DNA of 64,000 nucleotides from Rhodoferax sp. AJA081-3 (GCF_017798165.1 NZ_CP059068.1:3658001-3722000), one strand, 5' to 3'. Shown: positions 8,288 through 18,007, counted from the stretch's first letter. Notes: a model not told the origin generated them from the sequence alone. Translations and numbers: made by a program.

Positions 8288-8986
8288 ATGGTGACTGTCA
8301 TTGAAACCATTGCATTGTGCAAAACATTCACCCTGCATCACCGCGCAGGGGCCAAGCTGCCGGTATTTGCCAACATCGACCTGCAGGTTCAGGCCGGTGA
8401 ATGCCTTGCGCTGACCGGCCACTCCGGCAGTGGCAAAAGCTCTTTGCTGCGCTGCCTGTATGGCAACTACGGTGCCACCAGTGGTGAGGTGCGCATCCGC
8501 CATCTGGACCACTGGGTCAACCTGGGCCAGGCCGAGGCGCGCGAAGTGTTCGATGTGCGCCGGCGCACCATGGGATATGTGTCGCAGTTTTTGCGGACCA
8601 TTCCCCGTGTTTCCACGCTGGACATCGTGGCCGACCCGCTGCGCCGCCTGGGGCATAGCGCCGCCGAGGCCCGCGCCCAGGCCGCGCAGTGGCTCACCCG
8701 GTTGAACCTGCACGAACACCTGTGGCACCTGCCACCCGCCACGTTTTCAGGCGGGGAGCAACAGCGCGTCAACATCGCTCACGGAATGATCACCAACCCG
8801 CCGGTGCTGCTGCTGGACGAGCCCACGGCCTCACTGGACGCCGACAACCGCCGCGTGGTGGTGGAGCTGATACATGCCGCGCGCGCCAAAGGCAGCGCCA
8901 TCGTGGGCATCTTCCACGACGACGAAGTGCGCGAGGCCGTGGCCACCCGCAGTTTTGACGTGGAACAACACCGTAAACCCAATTGA
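8288..8986 (+). CDS. phnL: C-P lyase ABC-type ATPase PhnL
   Basis: A 232-residue ABC ATPase with Walker A GHSGSGKSS at residues 44-52, signature FSGGEQQRVNIAHGM and Walker B VLLLDEPTASLD. The ATG at 8288 gives an N-terminus like other PhnL proteins (short strand, then TFTLHH). A TTG at 8273 overlapping the phnK stop is an alternative start. PhnL binds with PhnK to the lyase complex. A TTG-rich 20-bp spacer separates it from phnM. Confidence 0.92.
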   Translation: MVTVIETIALCKTFTLHHRAGAKLPVFANIDLQVQAGECLALTGHSGSGKSSLLRCLYGNYGATSGEVRIRHLDHWVNLGQAEAREVFDVRRRTMGYVSQFLRTIPRVSTLDIVADPLRRLGHSAAEARAQAAQWLTRLNLHEHLWHLPPATFSGGEQQRVNIAHGMITNPPVLLLDEPTASLDADNRRVVVELIHAARAKGSAIVGIFHDDEVREAVATRSFDVEQHRKPN

Positions 8987-9006
8987 TTTTGCAGAAAGAC
9001 ATTTGT

Positions 9007-10149
9007 ATGAACCAACGCATCATTCGCAACGCCCGTGTGGTCACGGCAGACGAAGAATTTACCGGCACCGTGTGTATCGAGGACGGCATGATCCGCTCCG
9101 TGGACCGTGGTGACACCGCTGTGCCAAACGCGCAGGACTGGGCCGGCGACTGGCTCATGCCCGGCTTGGTGGAAGTGCACACCGACAACCTGGAGAAACA
9201 CCTGTCGCCCCGCCCCGGTGTGTTGTGGAACGCCCACTCCGCCATGATGGTGCACGACGCCCAGTGTGCCGCGGCCGGCATCACCACGGTGCTGGACTCG
9301 GTGGTGATTGGCGACCTGGACGCCGGCGGCGCGCGCTGCCAGACACAACACACGTCGATTGCCGCGCTGCACCAGTGCCGTGATGAAGGCCTGATGCGCG
9401 TGGAGCATTTGTTGCACCTGCGCTGTGAAGTGTCGGCCCCCGATATTCTGGAAGTGTTCCACCAGTATGCGGATGACAGCCTGCTCAAGCTGGTCAGCGT
9501 GATGGACCACACGCCCGGCCAGCGCCAGTGGCGCGACCTGACCAGCTACCGCCGTTACTCCGAGCGCAATGGCCGTTACAGCGATGCAGAGTTCGATGCC
9601 ATGATTGCCGAGCGCAAGGCCGACCAGCAGGCATTCGCCTTGCCCCACCGCAAAGTGATTGTGCAGGCCAGCCGTGCGCGCAACATCCCCCTGGCCAGCC
9701 ATGATGACACGCTGGTCAGTGATGTGGAGCTGGCGATTGAGGAGGGCGTGGGCATTTCGGAGTTCCCCACCACCGTGGCCGCCGCACAGGCTGCGCGCAA
9801 GGCCGGTTTGGCCATCGTGATGGGTGGGCCCAATATGGTCAAGGGCGGCTCCCACTCGGGCAATGTGTCGGCAGCGGAGCTGGCGCAGCTGGATTTGCTG
9901 GACGTGTTTTCGTCTGATTACGTGCCCAGCAGCCTGTTGCTGGCCACCTTCATGCTGGGGCAGCTGGACGGCTGGAGCCTGCCCAAGGCGGTGCGCACAG
10001 TCACGCGCAATGCGGCGCACTCCATAGGCCTGCAGGACCGTGGCGAAGTGGCCCCCGGCCTGCGCGCCGATCTGCTACGGGTGCGCATGACCCAGGTGGG
10101 CACACCCATGGTGGTGGAGACCTGGCTGGGCGCCCAGCGCGCGCATTGA
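9007..10149 (+). CDS. phnM: Alpha-D-ribose 1-methylphosphonate 5-triphosphate diphosphatase PhnM
   Basis: A 380-residue amidohydrolase-fold enzyme that removes pyrophosphate from the ribose phosphonate triphosphate, giving the PhnJ substrate. Metal-binding residues are visible in VEVHTDNLEKH (H58, D60, H65), and the family tail GEVAPGLRADLLRV is present. The ATG at 9007 is preferred to a TTG at 8983. The stop overlaps a TTG of the next frame. Confidence 0.94.
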   Translation: MNQRIIRNARVVTADEEFTGTVCIEDGMIRSVDRGDTAVPNAQDWAGDWLMPGLVEVHTDNLEKHLSPRPGVLWNAHSAMMVHDAQCAAAGITTVLDSVVIGDLDAGGARCQTQHTSIAALHQCRDEGLMRVEHLLHLRCEVSAPDILEVFHQYADDSLLKLVSVMDHTPGQRQWRDLTSYRRYSERNGRYSDAEFDAMIAERKADQQAFALPHRKVIVQASRARNIPLASHDDTLVSDVELAIEEGVGISEFPTTVAAAQAARKAGLAIVMGGPNMVKGGSHSGNVSAAELAQLDLLDVFSSDYVPSSLLLATFMLGQLDGWSLPKAVRTVTRNAAHSIGLQDRGEVAPGLRADLLRVRMTQVGTPMVVETWLGAQRAH

Positions 10150-10166
10150 GCACAGGTGCTACCGCG

Positions 10167-10814
10167 ATGCCACTGACCCATATTGCCGCCCACAACCTGC
10201 CCAGCGCCGTGCGCCTGGGTGAGGCACCCACACTGGCGTCCAGCGCCGTGGTGCGCGATTGCCACTTTGGCCGCTACACCCAGGTGGGTGAACAGGTGCA
10301 GATGCAGGACTGTGTGCTGGGTGACTACTCTTACCTGCAACCCCACTGCGACCTGATCTCCACCGACATCGGCAAGTTTGCGAATATTGCCGCCATGGTG
10401 CGTATCAACCCCGGCTTCCACCCCATGGAGTGCCCCACGCTGCACCACTTCACCTACCGGCCCGTCATGTACGGTATGGCCGAGCAGAACGATGAAGACT
10501 TCTTTGCATGGCGGCGCCGGCAGCGGGTCATCATCGGCCACGACACCTGGATAGGGCACGGCGTGGTCATCATGCCCGGCGTGCACATTGGCAATGGCGC
10601 TGTGGTGGGCAGCAATGCAGTGGTCACCAAGGATGTGCCGCCTTATGCCATTGTGGGCGGGGTGGCCGCCAAGCTGATCCGCTACCGCTTTCCCCGCGCC
10701 ATTGCGCAGGCGCTGGAGGCTACCGCCTGGTGGGACTGGGACCATGCCACGTTGACCGCGCGTTTGCCCGAGTTCAAGGACCTGCGGAAATTTTTGGCCC
10801 AGTACGCTCCCTGA
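10167..10814 (+). CDS. Phosphonate-associated hexapeptide-repeat acyltransferase
   Basis: A 215-residue left-handed beta-helix transferase with successive [LIV]G-type hexapeptide turns (about residues 20-75 and 125-170: HDTWIGHGVVIMPGVHIGNG, AVVGSNAVVTKDVPPYAIVGG). Proteins of this type commonly end C-P lyase operons and are thought to acylate aminophosphonates, a role comparable to PhnO (inference). A TTG at 10146 overlapping the phnM stop is an alternative start. An IS30 element begins 11 bp after its stop, so the operon's native downstream region is lost. Confidence 0.8.
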   Translation: MPLTHIAAHNLPSAVRLGEAPTLASSAVVRDCHFGRYTQVGEQVQMQDCVLGDYSYLQPHCDLISTDIGKFANIAAMVRINPGFHPMECPTLHHFTYRPVMYGMAEQNDEDFFAWRRRQRVIIGHDTWIGHGVVIMPGVHIGNGAVVGSNAVVTKDVPPYAIVGGVAAKLIRYRFPRAIAQALEATAWWDWDHATLTARLPEFKDLRKFLAQYAP

Positions 10815-10825
10815 GTGGTTTATGG

Positions 10826-11918
10826 GGCGGATTCAAGTACGAAGTGCAACGTTTTAGAAACGGGTTAGGCCAAGAGTGAATAGGATGCACTTTTGTGACC
10901 GGCCAGTCCCAAACGTTGCACCATGACCTATACACACTTGACCCAAGAAGAACGATACCAAATTCACAACCTCACGCGCCAAGGCATTCATCTGTCGCAA
11001 ATTGCAGCAGAGCTTGGACGTAGCAGCTCGACGATCAGCCGCGAGCTCAGGCGCAATGCCAGTGCCCGGGGCTACCAACCTGCACTGGCCCAAGACAAAG
11101 CGACTCAGAGACAGACACAGCGTCGCAATGCACGCCAGTTCGAGCCAGAGCAGTGGCAACTCGTGGAGCTGTATCTGCGCCTGAGCTTGTCTCCCCAGCA
11201 AGTCAGTGACCGCCTGGCTTTAGAGGATCGTTTGTCGATTAGCACCGAAGCCATCTACCAATACGCCTATGCCAACAAAGCCCAGGGCGGTGATTTAGTC
11301 GGGTACTTGCGCTGTCAAAACTTCGTAGAAAGCGCTATGCCAGTGGTCGAGAGCGCCGTGGGGTACTCAAGAACCGGGTCGGAATTGAACATCGCCCCGC
11401 AGTGGTGGATAGCAAGAAGCGCATAGGCGACTGGGAGGGCGATACGGTGATCGGCGGGGGGCGCAAAGGCGTGTTGGTGACACTGGTGGAACGCAAGTCC
11501 CGCTATACCTTGGCGCATCCACTACGCTCCAAGCACAGTGCGGGGGTGACGCAGGCCATTGTCGATTTGCTGCGCCCCCACAGACATGCCTGCAAGACAC
11601 TGACCTTTGACAACGGCAAGGAGTTCGCTGAGCACGAATTCATTGCAAGTTGTTTGAGGGCGAAGGTGTACTTTGCCAAGCCCTACTGCTCATGGCAGCG
11701 TGGGCTCAATGAGAACACCAACGGGCTGCTGCGACAGTTCTTTCCAAAGGGGTGCAGTTTGCTCAAGGTGACACAGGCTCAGGTCGATGAAGCTGTGTAC
11801 TTACTCAATCATCGGCCTCGTAAGTGCCTGGGCTATCGCACACCGCATGAGGTCTTCTACAACCTACCCGTCAGACCTCTTACACTGCATTCCGTTGCGC
11901 TTTGTACTTGAATCCGCC
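10826..11918 (+). mobile_element. IS30-family insertion sequence, copy 1 (1093 bp)
   Basis: Inverted ends begin GGCGGATTCAAGTAC on the left and match on the right with a few mismatches over ~26 bp. It encloses one IS30-type transposase gene. The element is 1093 bp, the same as copy 2 at 46058-47150, from which it differs by three substitutions near 11132-11170 and two one-base indels. The flanks show no exact target duplication (TGG left, TGA right). Its right end lies 9 bp from the 49-bp repeat at 11928. Confidence 0.92.
10923..11911 (+). pseudogene. IS30-family transposase, frameshifted in A-tract
   Basis: An N-terminal helix-turn-helix (LTQEERYQIHNLTRQG, IAAELGRSSSTISREL) and the DDE core (GDWEGDT; TFDNGKEF; the Glu after RGLNENTNG) identify IS30. 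The reading frame breaks at 11317-11320, where this copy has AAAA and copy 2 has AAAAA. Translation then stops at 11426, and the rest is in the next frame to 11911. Repaired, the protein would be about 329 residues, normal for the family. The copy is inactive unless the missing A is a sequencing error. Confidence 0.9.
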
Positions 11919-11927
11919 TGAAAAAAT

Positions 11928-11976
11928 GGCCTCTAGCTCCCGATAAATATAACGATATAGCTATCAAATATATAGC
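11928..11976 (-). repeat. 49-bp 3'-end repeat, copy A
   Basis: Read on the minus strand: GCTAT-N7-ATAGC, 17 nt, then CGGGAGCTAGAGGCC and a T-tract. It begins 20 nt after the P450 stop and is in its sense direction. IS30 copy 1 ends 9 bp beyond the box. It aligns without gaps to copy B at 39223, including most of the 17-nt spacer. Confidence 0.85.
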
Positions 11977-11996
11977 ATTTGGCTCTGAGGCAAACC

Positions 11997-13463
11997 TCAG
12001 GGCGCGACGATGCGGCTGAGCCGCAACTGAACAGACTGCTTGGGGCGCAGCGTCACATGCAGCTCTGGCGTGCAGGCTGCGGCGCCCGCGGGCAATTCCA
12101 GCGTGAAGCGTTGCAGCAGCATGGCCGACAGCAGCGTCATTTCCACCATCGCGAAGTGCTGACCCAGGCACACGCGCGGGCCGGCGCCGAAGGGCATCCA
12201 GGCGCCTTTGGGAATGGGCGGCGCACCGTCCATGAAACGCTGTGGCCGGAAGGCGTGGGGCTGGTCAAACCAGCGTCCGTCGTGGTGCAGCACCCAGGGT
12301 GTGATGCGCAGCATCGCGCCCTTGGGAATGTGCCAGCCATCGACCATGATGGGTGCGGTGGTGCGCCGGCTCATGATGGCCGCCACGGGTGGGTACAGGC
12401 GCATGGCCTCCTTCAGCGTGGCAGTCAGCCACGGCAGCTGGGCCATGTGCTGCGGCCCAGGCGTGCCGCTGCCTACTACGGCGCGCACCTCGTCCCGCGC
12501 GCGTTGTGCCACCTCGGGGTGTTCGGCCATCAGCCGGCTCCACCACAGCAAGGCCGTGGCCGAGGTTTCGTGGCCGGCCTGGAAGCTCACCATGCACTGG
12601 TCAAAAACCTCCTGGTCCGACAGACCGGTGCCGGTTGCCTCGTCGCGCAGGGCCAGCAGGCGGCCCAGCAAGTCCTGCTGGTTGGCCTGGTCGGGTTGTT
12701 CGGCGATGGCGGCTTGGCGTTCGGTGATGTGGCCTTGTATCAGCTGGCGCAAGTTGCGCAGCGCTTTGCGTTTGGCGGCCTTGCCGGGCAATGGCAACCA
12801 GTCTGGCAGCGTGAACAGGCGAAACATTTCACGGAAGGCGGTGGCTGACAGGGTTTGTGTGGCGCCGATGGCGGCCAATGAGTCCTGTTGCGCCGAGCGG
12901 CTGAACATCGTACGCAGAATAACATCCATGGCCACCCGGTTCCACAGTGCATCCATCGTTACCAGTGCGTGGCTCTGACCCTCTGCCACCAGCTTGTCAA
13001 ACGCTTCCTGTGCGGCAGCCGTCATCAGCTCGGCATAACCCGCTACTTGCTTGGGCGTGAAGGCAGCCATCAGCATGCGGCGCTGGCGTTGCCAGGTGGC
13101 GCCCTCGGTGACCAGCACACTTTGGCCAAAGACCTGGGCGAACACTTCGATGCCACGCTCCCAGCGGATCAGGGCATCGGCATGGGTGACCAGGGCCTCG
13201 CGCACCAGATCGGGCGACATCAAGTCCCACGCGTGTTCATTGCCCAAACGCATATAGCTGATGTCGCCGTGGTTGCGCTGCAGCTTGGTGACAAAACCCA
13301 GGTAGTCGCGTTTCATTTCTCTCAGCAGGGGCAGACCCCACCAGCGGGACACGGGGCCGGGAGCGTGGGTGCTGCGGGCGGGACTTGGAGGGGTGGACGG
13401 TGTGGTGGCGGAGGGGGCGGAAGGGGCGGAAGTTGGGGTTAGGACTGCGTTCATGTGGGGCAT
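11997..13463 (-). CDS. Cytochrome P450
   Basis: A 488-residue P450. Visible hallmarks are the I-helix AGHETS, the K-helix ExxR as KEAMR, a PHAFRPQRF meander region and the heme loop FGAGPRVCLG with its cysteine ligand. A Pro/Ser/Thr-rich N-terminal ~45 residues precede the domain; there is no clear membrane anchor. The ATG at 13463 is chosen over 13454 (MNAVLT) without strong evidence. No ferredoxin or reductase gene is adjacent, so the redox partner is elsewhere. It is divergent from an AraC-type regulator across 66 bp. The substrate is unknown; the sequence resembles bacterial P450s of fatty-acid or terpenoid type. Confidence 0.92.
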   Translation of the reverse strand: MPHMNAVLTPTSAPSAPSATTPSTPPSPARSTHAPGPVSRWWGLPLLREMKRDYLGFVTKLQRNHGDISYMRLGNEHAWDLMSPDLVREALVTHADALIRWERGIEVFAQVFGQSVLVTEGATWQRQRRMLMAAFTPKQVAGYAELMTAAAQEAFDKLVAEGQSHALVTMDALWNRVAMDVILRTMFSRSAQQDSLAAIGATQTLSATAFREMFRLFTLPDWLPLPGKAAKRKALRNLRQLIQGHITERQAAIAEQPDQANQQDLLGRLLALRDEATGTGLSDQEVFDQCMVSFQAGHETSATALLWWSRLMAEHPEVAQRARDEVRAVVGSGTPGPQHMAQLPWLTATLKEAMRLYPPVAAIMSRRTTAPIMVDGWHIPKGAMLRITPWVLHHDGRWFDQPHAFRPQRFMDGAPPIPKGAWMPFGAGPRVCLGQHFAMVEMTLLSAMLLQRFTLELPAGAAACTPELHVTLRPKQSVQLRLSRIVAP

Positions 13464-13529
13464 TGTGTTGCGCCCATGGGTTGCCGTATTGAACGATTGC
13501 GACATGTGGCCCACACTACACTGCGGGCC

Positions 13530-14444
13530 ATGGCAAGCCCCAGCACTAACACGATTGCGTTTGATCCCGCCCTGTGGCCCAGCGGCACGCTGTGGCAACC
13601 CCGCGCATCGCTGTCGGCTTGTGTGCGTGCCAGCATGGTGCGCAACACGCTGGGTGCTGACCATACGGACGCGCAGCGGGTCAACCATTTCCCGGCCTCG
13701 CCCATGTGCAGCCTGAGCTGGTGGTTCAGTGGCAGCAGCCAGTGTTTGAACAGCCCGCCCGCCGTTGCTGCGGAAGGTGTGTTTGGTGAAACCATGCCCA
13801 TGCCAGGGCGGTGGGTGCTGTGCGGGCCACAAACGCGGCCCGTCTCCACCTGGTGCCCGGGGCCGGTGCACTCCATGATGGTCTTGGTGATGCCCGACGC
13901 CTTGCATGCGCTGACGGGGCTGCAGGTGTCCGATCTGATCGACCAGTTTTTTGACGCCAGCACCATATTGCCACCCGATTGGCTGCCCATGCTCCAGCAG
14001 GTGCAGGACGCACCGGACGATGCGCAGCGGCTGCAGGCCCTGGAGGAATTTCTGGAGCCCCGCTGGCAACGGTACAGACCCAGCCAACCCTTGGTCCAAC
14101 AGCGCTACTCGGACTGGGTTGCCCACCTGGCGCTACGGGCGGCGGTATCGGCTCCGGGGCGCAGCCTGCGCCAGCTGGAGCGGCGCATCAAGCAGTGGTC
14201 CGGTCTGCCTCTGCGTGAACTGCGGGTGATGGGGCGGTCTGAAGAAGCCTTTTTAATGACCGCTGCACTGGCCACCCAAACCACGGCCAAGCTGGACTGG
14301 GCGCAGATCGCGGTGGATACGGGCTACTCCGACCAATCCCACCTGATCCGCACCACCCGTCGCATCACCGGGTTTACGCCGGATGCGTTGGGCAAAGGCA
14401 TACAGCAGCAGGAGAGTTTTTGGGCCTACCGCTTGTGGATGTAG
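13530..14444 (+). CDS. AraC-family transcriptional regulator
   Basis: A 304-residue regulator with a C-terminal AraC-type double helix-turn-helix (about residues 200-290). The second helix pair is clear: DWAQIAVDTGYSDQSHLIRT followed by RRITGFTPDAL. The N-terminal ~150 residues form a sensing domain of no recognised type. It is divergent from the P450 gene across 66 bp and so is its likely regulator (inference). It ends 7 bp before the convergent enoyl-reductase-like gene. Confidence 0.85.
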   Translation: MASPSTNTIAFDPALWPSGTLWQPRASLSACVRASMVRNTLGADHTDAQRVNHFPASPMCSLSWWFSGSSQCLNSPPAVAAEGVFGETMPMPGRWVLCGPQTRPVSTWCPGPVHSMMVLVMPDALHALTGLQVSDLIDQFFDASTILPPDWLPMLQQVQDAPDDAQRLQALEEFLEPRWQRYRPSQPLVQQRYSDWVAHLALRAAVSAPGRSLRQLERRIKQWSGLPLRELRVMGRSEEAFLMTAALATQTTAKLDWAQIAVDTGYSDQSHLIRTTRRITGFTPDALGKGIQQQESFWAYRLWM

Positions 14445-14451
14445 GCTGCAG

Positions 14452-15639
14452 CTACTCTTCCATCGCAAACGTCAGGCCGGCATTGGCCTTCAAACGCGCG
14501 ATGAGTTTGGTGCCCATGGCAGCAGCGGGCGTCCAGATGCCGCCCTTGGTATCCGTCGCATCCGTCAACAGGCACACGGCAGACTCGGCAATCATCTTGG
14601 ACGTGGAGCCGTAGCCGGGGTCGCGGTCGCCGGTGACGCCCACCCGCACGGTATGGCCCGCTGCATCGTGGCCCAGGAACAAGGCGTCGTAGTGGCCGGC
14701 GTCGCGCTCGGCCTTGGACGGGCCTTCGCCGGGCTTGGGGCCATCGTCGGCACCCATGGATTTGTCGTTGGCCAGTGCATTGGCGCGCGCCTCGCCCTTT
14801 TCGCCGGTGCCGGTGACGGTCATCTCGTCGTAGACAAAATCGGTGCCATAGGGGTGGCCCAGCAAGAAGTTGGAGCGGTGCACATTGCGGGTGTTGATGG
14901 CGGCCATGACAAACGGTCCCACCCAGGCGCCTATGGCTTCGTCAAACAGCGGCTTGTTGCCAAAGGGTTGGGGCGGTCCTTCGAAACCCGGCGTCAGCGA
15001 AAAGGCGTTGCGCAGCAAGGCCATTTCTGCTGGGTTCTGCTTGGCGGAGACCATGGTCTCTTTCAGGCTGGCCGAGGTACCGCCGGAGAAGGTGCCCTTG
15101 AGCTTGCGCACCCGCCCGCGCACGCGGTTGGCGGTGGTGCCGTACTTCGCTTTCATCTCGTTTTGCAGCATCAGCACACCCAGGTCAAACGGAATGGAGT
15201 CAAAGCCGCACGAGAACACGATGCGCGCACCGCTGGCCTTGGCCGCGGCTTCGTTGGCGTCGATCATCTTGCGCATCCACACGGGCTCGCCGCAAAGGTC
15301 CACGTAGTCGGTGCCCGATGTGGCGCATGCCGCTACCAGTTCATTGCCGTACAGCTGGTAGGGGCCAACCGTGGTCAGCACCAGGCGCGTGCGGTCGGTC
15401 AAGGCCTTCAGGCTGGCCGGGTCCGTGCCTTCGGTGACGATCAGCGGTGTGTCGGCCGGGGCACCAATCTCCTCGCGTACCGCCGCCAGCTTGCTGGCAC
15501 TGCGCCCGCCCATGGCCCAGTGCAGGCCGCTGGTGTTGGACCCATTGGGGTAACGGGCCATCAAGTACTCGACAACCAGGCGACCGGTGAAGCCGGTGGC
15601 GCCATGTACGACGATGTCGAATTCTTTGCTCTTGCTCAT
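14452..15639 (-). CDS. Saccharopine dehydrogenase-like / trans-acting enoyl reductase-like oxidoreductase
   Basis: A 395-residue NAD(P)-binding protein. The N-terminal Rossmann motif is VHGATGFTGRLV (about residues 11-22), followed by AMGGRSASKL and the TTVGPYQLYGNELV block typical of the saccharopine-dehydrogenase-like family that includes mycobacterial trans-acting enoyl reductase. The start at 15639 has an AGGAG site upstream. The gene stands alone between an AraC gene and a membrane protein, so the substrate cannot be inferred. Confidence 0.82.
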   Translation of the reverse strand: MSKSKEFDIVVHGATGFTGRLVVEYLMARYPNGSNTSGLHWAMGGRSASKLAAVREEIGAPADTPLIVTEGTDPASLKALTDRTRLVLTTVGPYQLYGNELVAACATSGTDYVDLCGEPVWMRKMIDANEAAAKASGARIVFSCGFDSIPFDLGVLMLQNEMKAKYGTTANRVRGRVRKLKGTFSGGTSASLKETMVSAKQNPAEMALLRNAFSLTPGFEGPPQPFGNKPLFDEAIGAWVGPFVMAAINTRNVHRSNFLLGHPYGTDFVYDEMTVTGTGEKGEARANALANDKSMGADDGPKPGEGPSKAERDAGHYDALFLGHDAAGHTVRVGVTGDRDPGYGSTSKMIAESAVCLLTDATDTKGGIWTPAAAMGTKLIARLKANAGLTFAMEE

Positions 15640-15741
15640 GGTTTGCGCTCCTGAATTGTTGGCTCTTGGGGTAGGGATCAGTCTACCGAAACTGCCCCAG
15701 CATGGCATCCATTTGCAGTCCCTGTGGCGACTGGGGGTGGG

Positions 15742-17499
15742 TCAGCGAATGGTTGGCAAAACGACCAACAGCAAAATGGCCGCAAACAGGCCAGCCAGCA
15801 ATACCTTTTGAACCAGCGGCTTGTTTTTGAATGCCAGCCAGGCCAGCGCCTGATCGTCGACCAGGTGATCTGGTGGCAGGCGCGACAACACGGCGCGGTT
15901 GAGTAGGTCCATGTCGAACATGGGCTCTCCTACTGCTGCCGTCCTTCCGAGTGTTCTGAAGCGTATGACTTTTGCGCCCAATAGCAGGGCGTTACTGGAG
16001 GCGTGCACCTCATTCAACGGCGCTGCACACACCACTTGGTTGCTTCTGAACCATCCCACACGGTGCTCAGTGACTCGCAACTCAGAGGTCCGCAACAGGT
16101 CGCGCCAGGCGAACCAGGCGCTCGCGCAGGATGCGGCAATGCCGAGCATAGCGACGAACAGCAGTTTCCAGTTGCGAAGGACACTTTCAAGATTGCCAGG
16201 TGTGAGCCAAAGCCCCGCCAACGCTGTTGTAGCCGAAACGGCCAAAAGAAACGGCAGTAGCACAAAGAGCAGCACCTGCTTGCGTATCGCCTTGCGATAA
16301 GCCGCTGTCTGCTGCAACACTACCGGAAACTCCAGTGTGGTACCAACCCCACCCAAGGCTGCCAATGCAAGCTTGGCCTGGTTGTCAAATTGCCCGGGCA
16401 GCTTGGGTTTCTGGCCAAATCGCCAGCCCAGCAGGAGCCCCACCACAATGACGACCCCGCCACCCACCATGGCTCCTGTGCGCCACAACGCGCCCGTCCG
16501 CGCCTTCGCTTGCAGTGGGGCCAGTTCTGCCTGGAAGGCGGCACCACCAAACGTGCCCAGGTCGCGGCCTTGTGTGTCAATGCGGTTGATCGTGATCCGG
16601 GTGTAGTCGGCTACCAGGGCGGAATCACCCAATGTGTCGATGAACAGCGGGTCGCTGTCCTCGGCAAGTCCCGCCCTTGCGACGGGGAGCCGTTGGGCAT
16701 CGAATACCAGCACATCGCCGTCGCGTTGCCGCTGCTTGACCGCCAGCATCCAGACCGTGCCGTCCGGGCCAAAAGCCACGTCCGTGACTTTGCCGCGGCC
16801 TGCCCTTGCCTTCCCGTGGTCGGCCGAGTACAGGCTGCGCAGCAGCTTGGGTGGCTGGCCGGGTGTGACCCGCAGCCAGATCAGGCGGCGGTTGTCGTTG
16901 TCGGCTACGGCCAATGTGTCGTCGCCAAGGTAGCGCAAGCGGTTGGGAAAAGCCAGAGGCAGCGTCTGCGGATCCGTGCTGGTCAGGGCCTTGCCTGCCA
17001 GGTCGAATACCTGCACGCGGCCGCTTTTGGCATCGGCGATGAAGACACGCTGCCCGATGGCGTCCACCGCCAGGTGGACGGCGAGGGAGCGCGGGTTGGT
17101 CTTGAGCTGCGGGCCCGTCATGGCGTTGCGGCAATCCTGCAGGCGCAGTTGCTCGGGGCTCCATATGCAGCGCAGCACTCGGGGCACCGTATCGTCAAAA
17201 AACCAGGCTTCCACGCGCTGCTGTGCGTCTACGGTCCAGTCCATATCGTTGGGGGCCTCGGTCAGGCCTAGCGTCTGCAGCTCTTGGCGCACGATGCGTT
17301 GCCCCGCGGCATCCAGCACATGCAAGGCCTTGTTGGCGATGACCGCGACGTGTTCACCGCCTTGCACGGTCTTGAAGACGCGCAGGGCTGTAATTCCATT
17401 GCCAGGGTCTTCCAGCCTCTGACCATGCACAAAGGCCGCTAGGCACAGTGCAAAGCTGATCAGCAGCGGGATTGCCAGTTGCCATTCGCGTTTTGTCAT
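15742..17499 (-). CDS. Membrane protein with NHL/beta-propeller-like periplasmic domain
   Basis: A 585-residue protein. An N-terminal membrane segment (about residues 9-26) is followed by ~300 residues with repeated propeller-like strands (for example RVFIADAKSGRVQVFD, DDTLAVADNDNRRLIWL, VTDVAFGPDGTVWML). Further membrane segments lie at about 342-362, 415-435, 450-470 and at the extreme C-terminus (LLAGLFAAILLLVVLPTI). The layout suggests a large exported propeller tethered to a small membrane domain. I do not recognise a named family beyond the NHL-type repeat. It is monocistronic. Confidence 0.7.
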   Translation of the reverse strand: MTKREWQLAIPLLISFALCLAAFVHGQRLEDPGNGITALRVFKTVQGGEHVAVIANKALHVLDAAGQRIVRQELQTLGLTEAPNDMDWTVDAQQRVEAWFFDDTVPRVLRCIWSPEQLRLQDCRNAMTGPQLKTNPRSLAVHLAVDAIGQRVFIADAKSGRVQVFDLAGKALTSTDPQTLPLAFPNRLRYLGDDTLAVADNDNRRLIWLRVTPGQPPKLLRSLYSADHGKARAGRGKVTDVAFGPDGTVWMLAVKQRQRDGDVLVFDAQRLPVARAGLAEDSDPLFIDTLGDSALVADYTRITINRIDTQGRDLGTFGGAAFQAELAPLQAKARTGALWRTGAMVGGGVVIVVGLLLGWRFGQKPKLPGQFDNQAKLALAALGGVGTTLEFPVVLQQTAAYRKAIRKQVLLFVLLPFLLAVSATTALAGLWLTPGNLESVLRNWKLLFVAMLGIAASCASAWFAWRDLLRTSELRVTEHRVGWFRSNQVVCAAPLNEVHASSNALLLGAKVIRFRTLGRTAAVGEPMFDMDLLNRAVLSRLPPDHLVDDQALAWLAFKNKPLVQKVLLAGLFAAILLLVVLPTIR

Positions 17500-17548
17500 G
17501 GGGTTTCGGTGATGGATGAAAGGGGGGCAGAATGTTTTGAGTATAAAT

Positions 17549-17597
17549 GGCCTGCAGCCCTTGTCCTTGCTATGTAAATTGCTCCTAAATTAGGAGC
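17549..17597 (-). repeat. 49-bp 3'-end repeat, copy F
   Basis: Minus-strand reading: GCTCC-N7-GGAGC, 17 nt, then CAAGGGCTGCAGGCC followed by ATTT. It starts 56 nt after the stop of the DUF1428 gene, the last gene of the ECF sigma operon, and is in the same sense. Its stem belongs to the GCTCC/GGAGC class, like copy E. Confidence 0.75.
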
Positions 17598-17653
17598 AAT
17601 ATGGATTTTTAATCCCACGACAAACGGCATCCGAATGCGCCTGACGTGCGAGG

Positions 17654-18007
17654 CTACATCTCCACAATCGTCTGAAAGCCCCCATAAATCAGCCGTTTGC
17701 CGTCAAAAGGCATGGGATTGGCCTCTGATGTCATGCGGGGATCGGCCATGAGTTTTGGCCATGCCGAGTCGCGCACTGCGCGCGAAGGCCACACGACCCA
17801 GGAGAACACCACGCTTTCGTTCTCTTCTTTCTTGACCGCCAGCGGAAAGGAGGTGAGTTTTCCGTCTGGCACGTCATCACCCCAGCACTCCACCACCTTT
17901 AGCGCCCCGTATTCCTTGAAGAGCGGCGCGGCCTGCGTGGCGTGCTGGATGTATTTTTCCTTGTTCTCGTTGGGCACGGCGGCCACAAATCCATCGATGT
18001 AGTGCAT
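17654..18007 (-). CDS. DUF1428 family protein
   Basis: A 117-residue small alpha/beta protein of the DUF1428 family (dimeric alpha-beta barrel fold). The start MHYIDGFVAAVP and the end PFDGKRLIYGGFQ are characteristic. It is the last gene of the ECF sigma operon, 27 bp after the DGPF/YciI gene. No enzymatic function is established for the family. A paralogue lies at 25433-25840. Confidence 0.88.
   Translation of the reverse strand: MHYIDGFVAAVPNENKEKYIQHATQAAPLFKEYGALKVVECWGDDVPDGKLTSFPLAVKKEENESVVFSWVVWPSRAVRDSAWPKLMADPRMTSEANPMPFDGKRLIYGGFQTIVEM

Noticed and set aside
10923..11911. Programmed ribosomal frameshifting in the IS30 transposase
   Set aside because: IS30 elements normally have a single frame, and the two copies break at different sites while each is intact at the other's site. 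Deletions or sequencing errors explain this better.
11997..14126. A 709-codon version of the P450 reaching to 14126
   Set aside because: The extra N-terminal ~220 codons overlap the AraC gene and show no P450 or anchor features. The frame is open only because of high G+C content.
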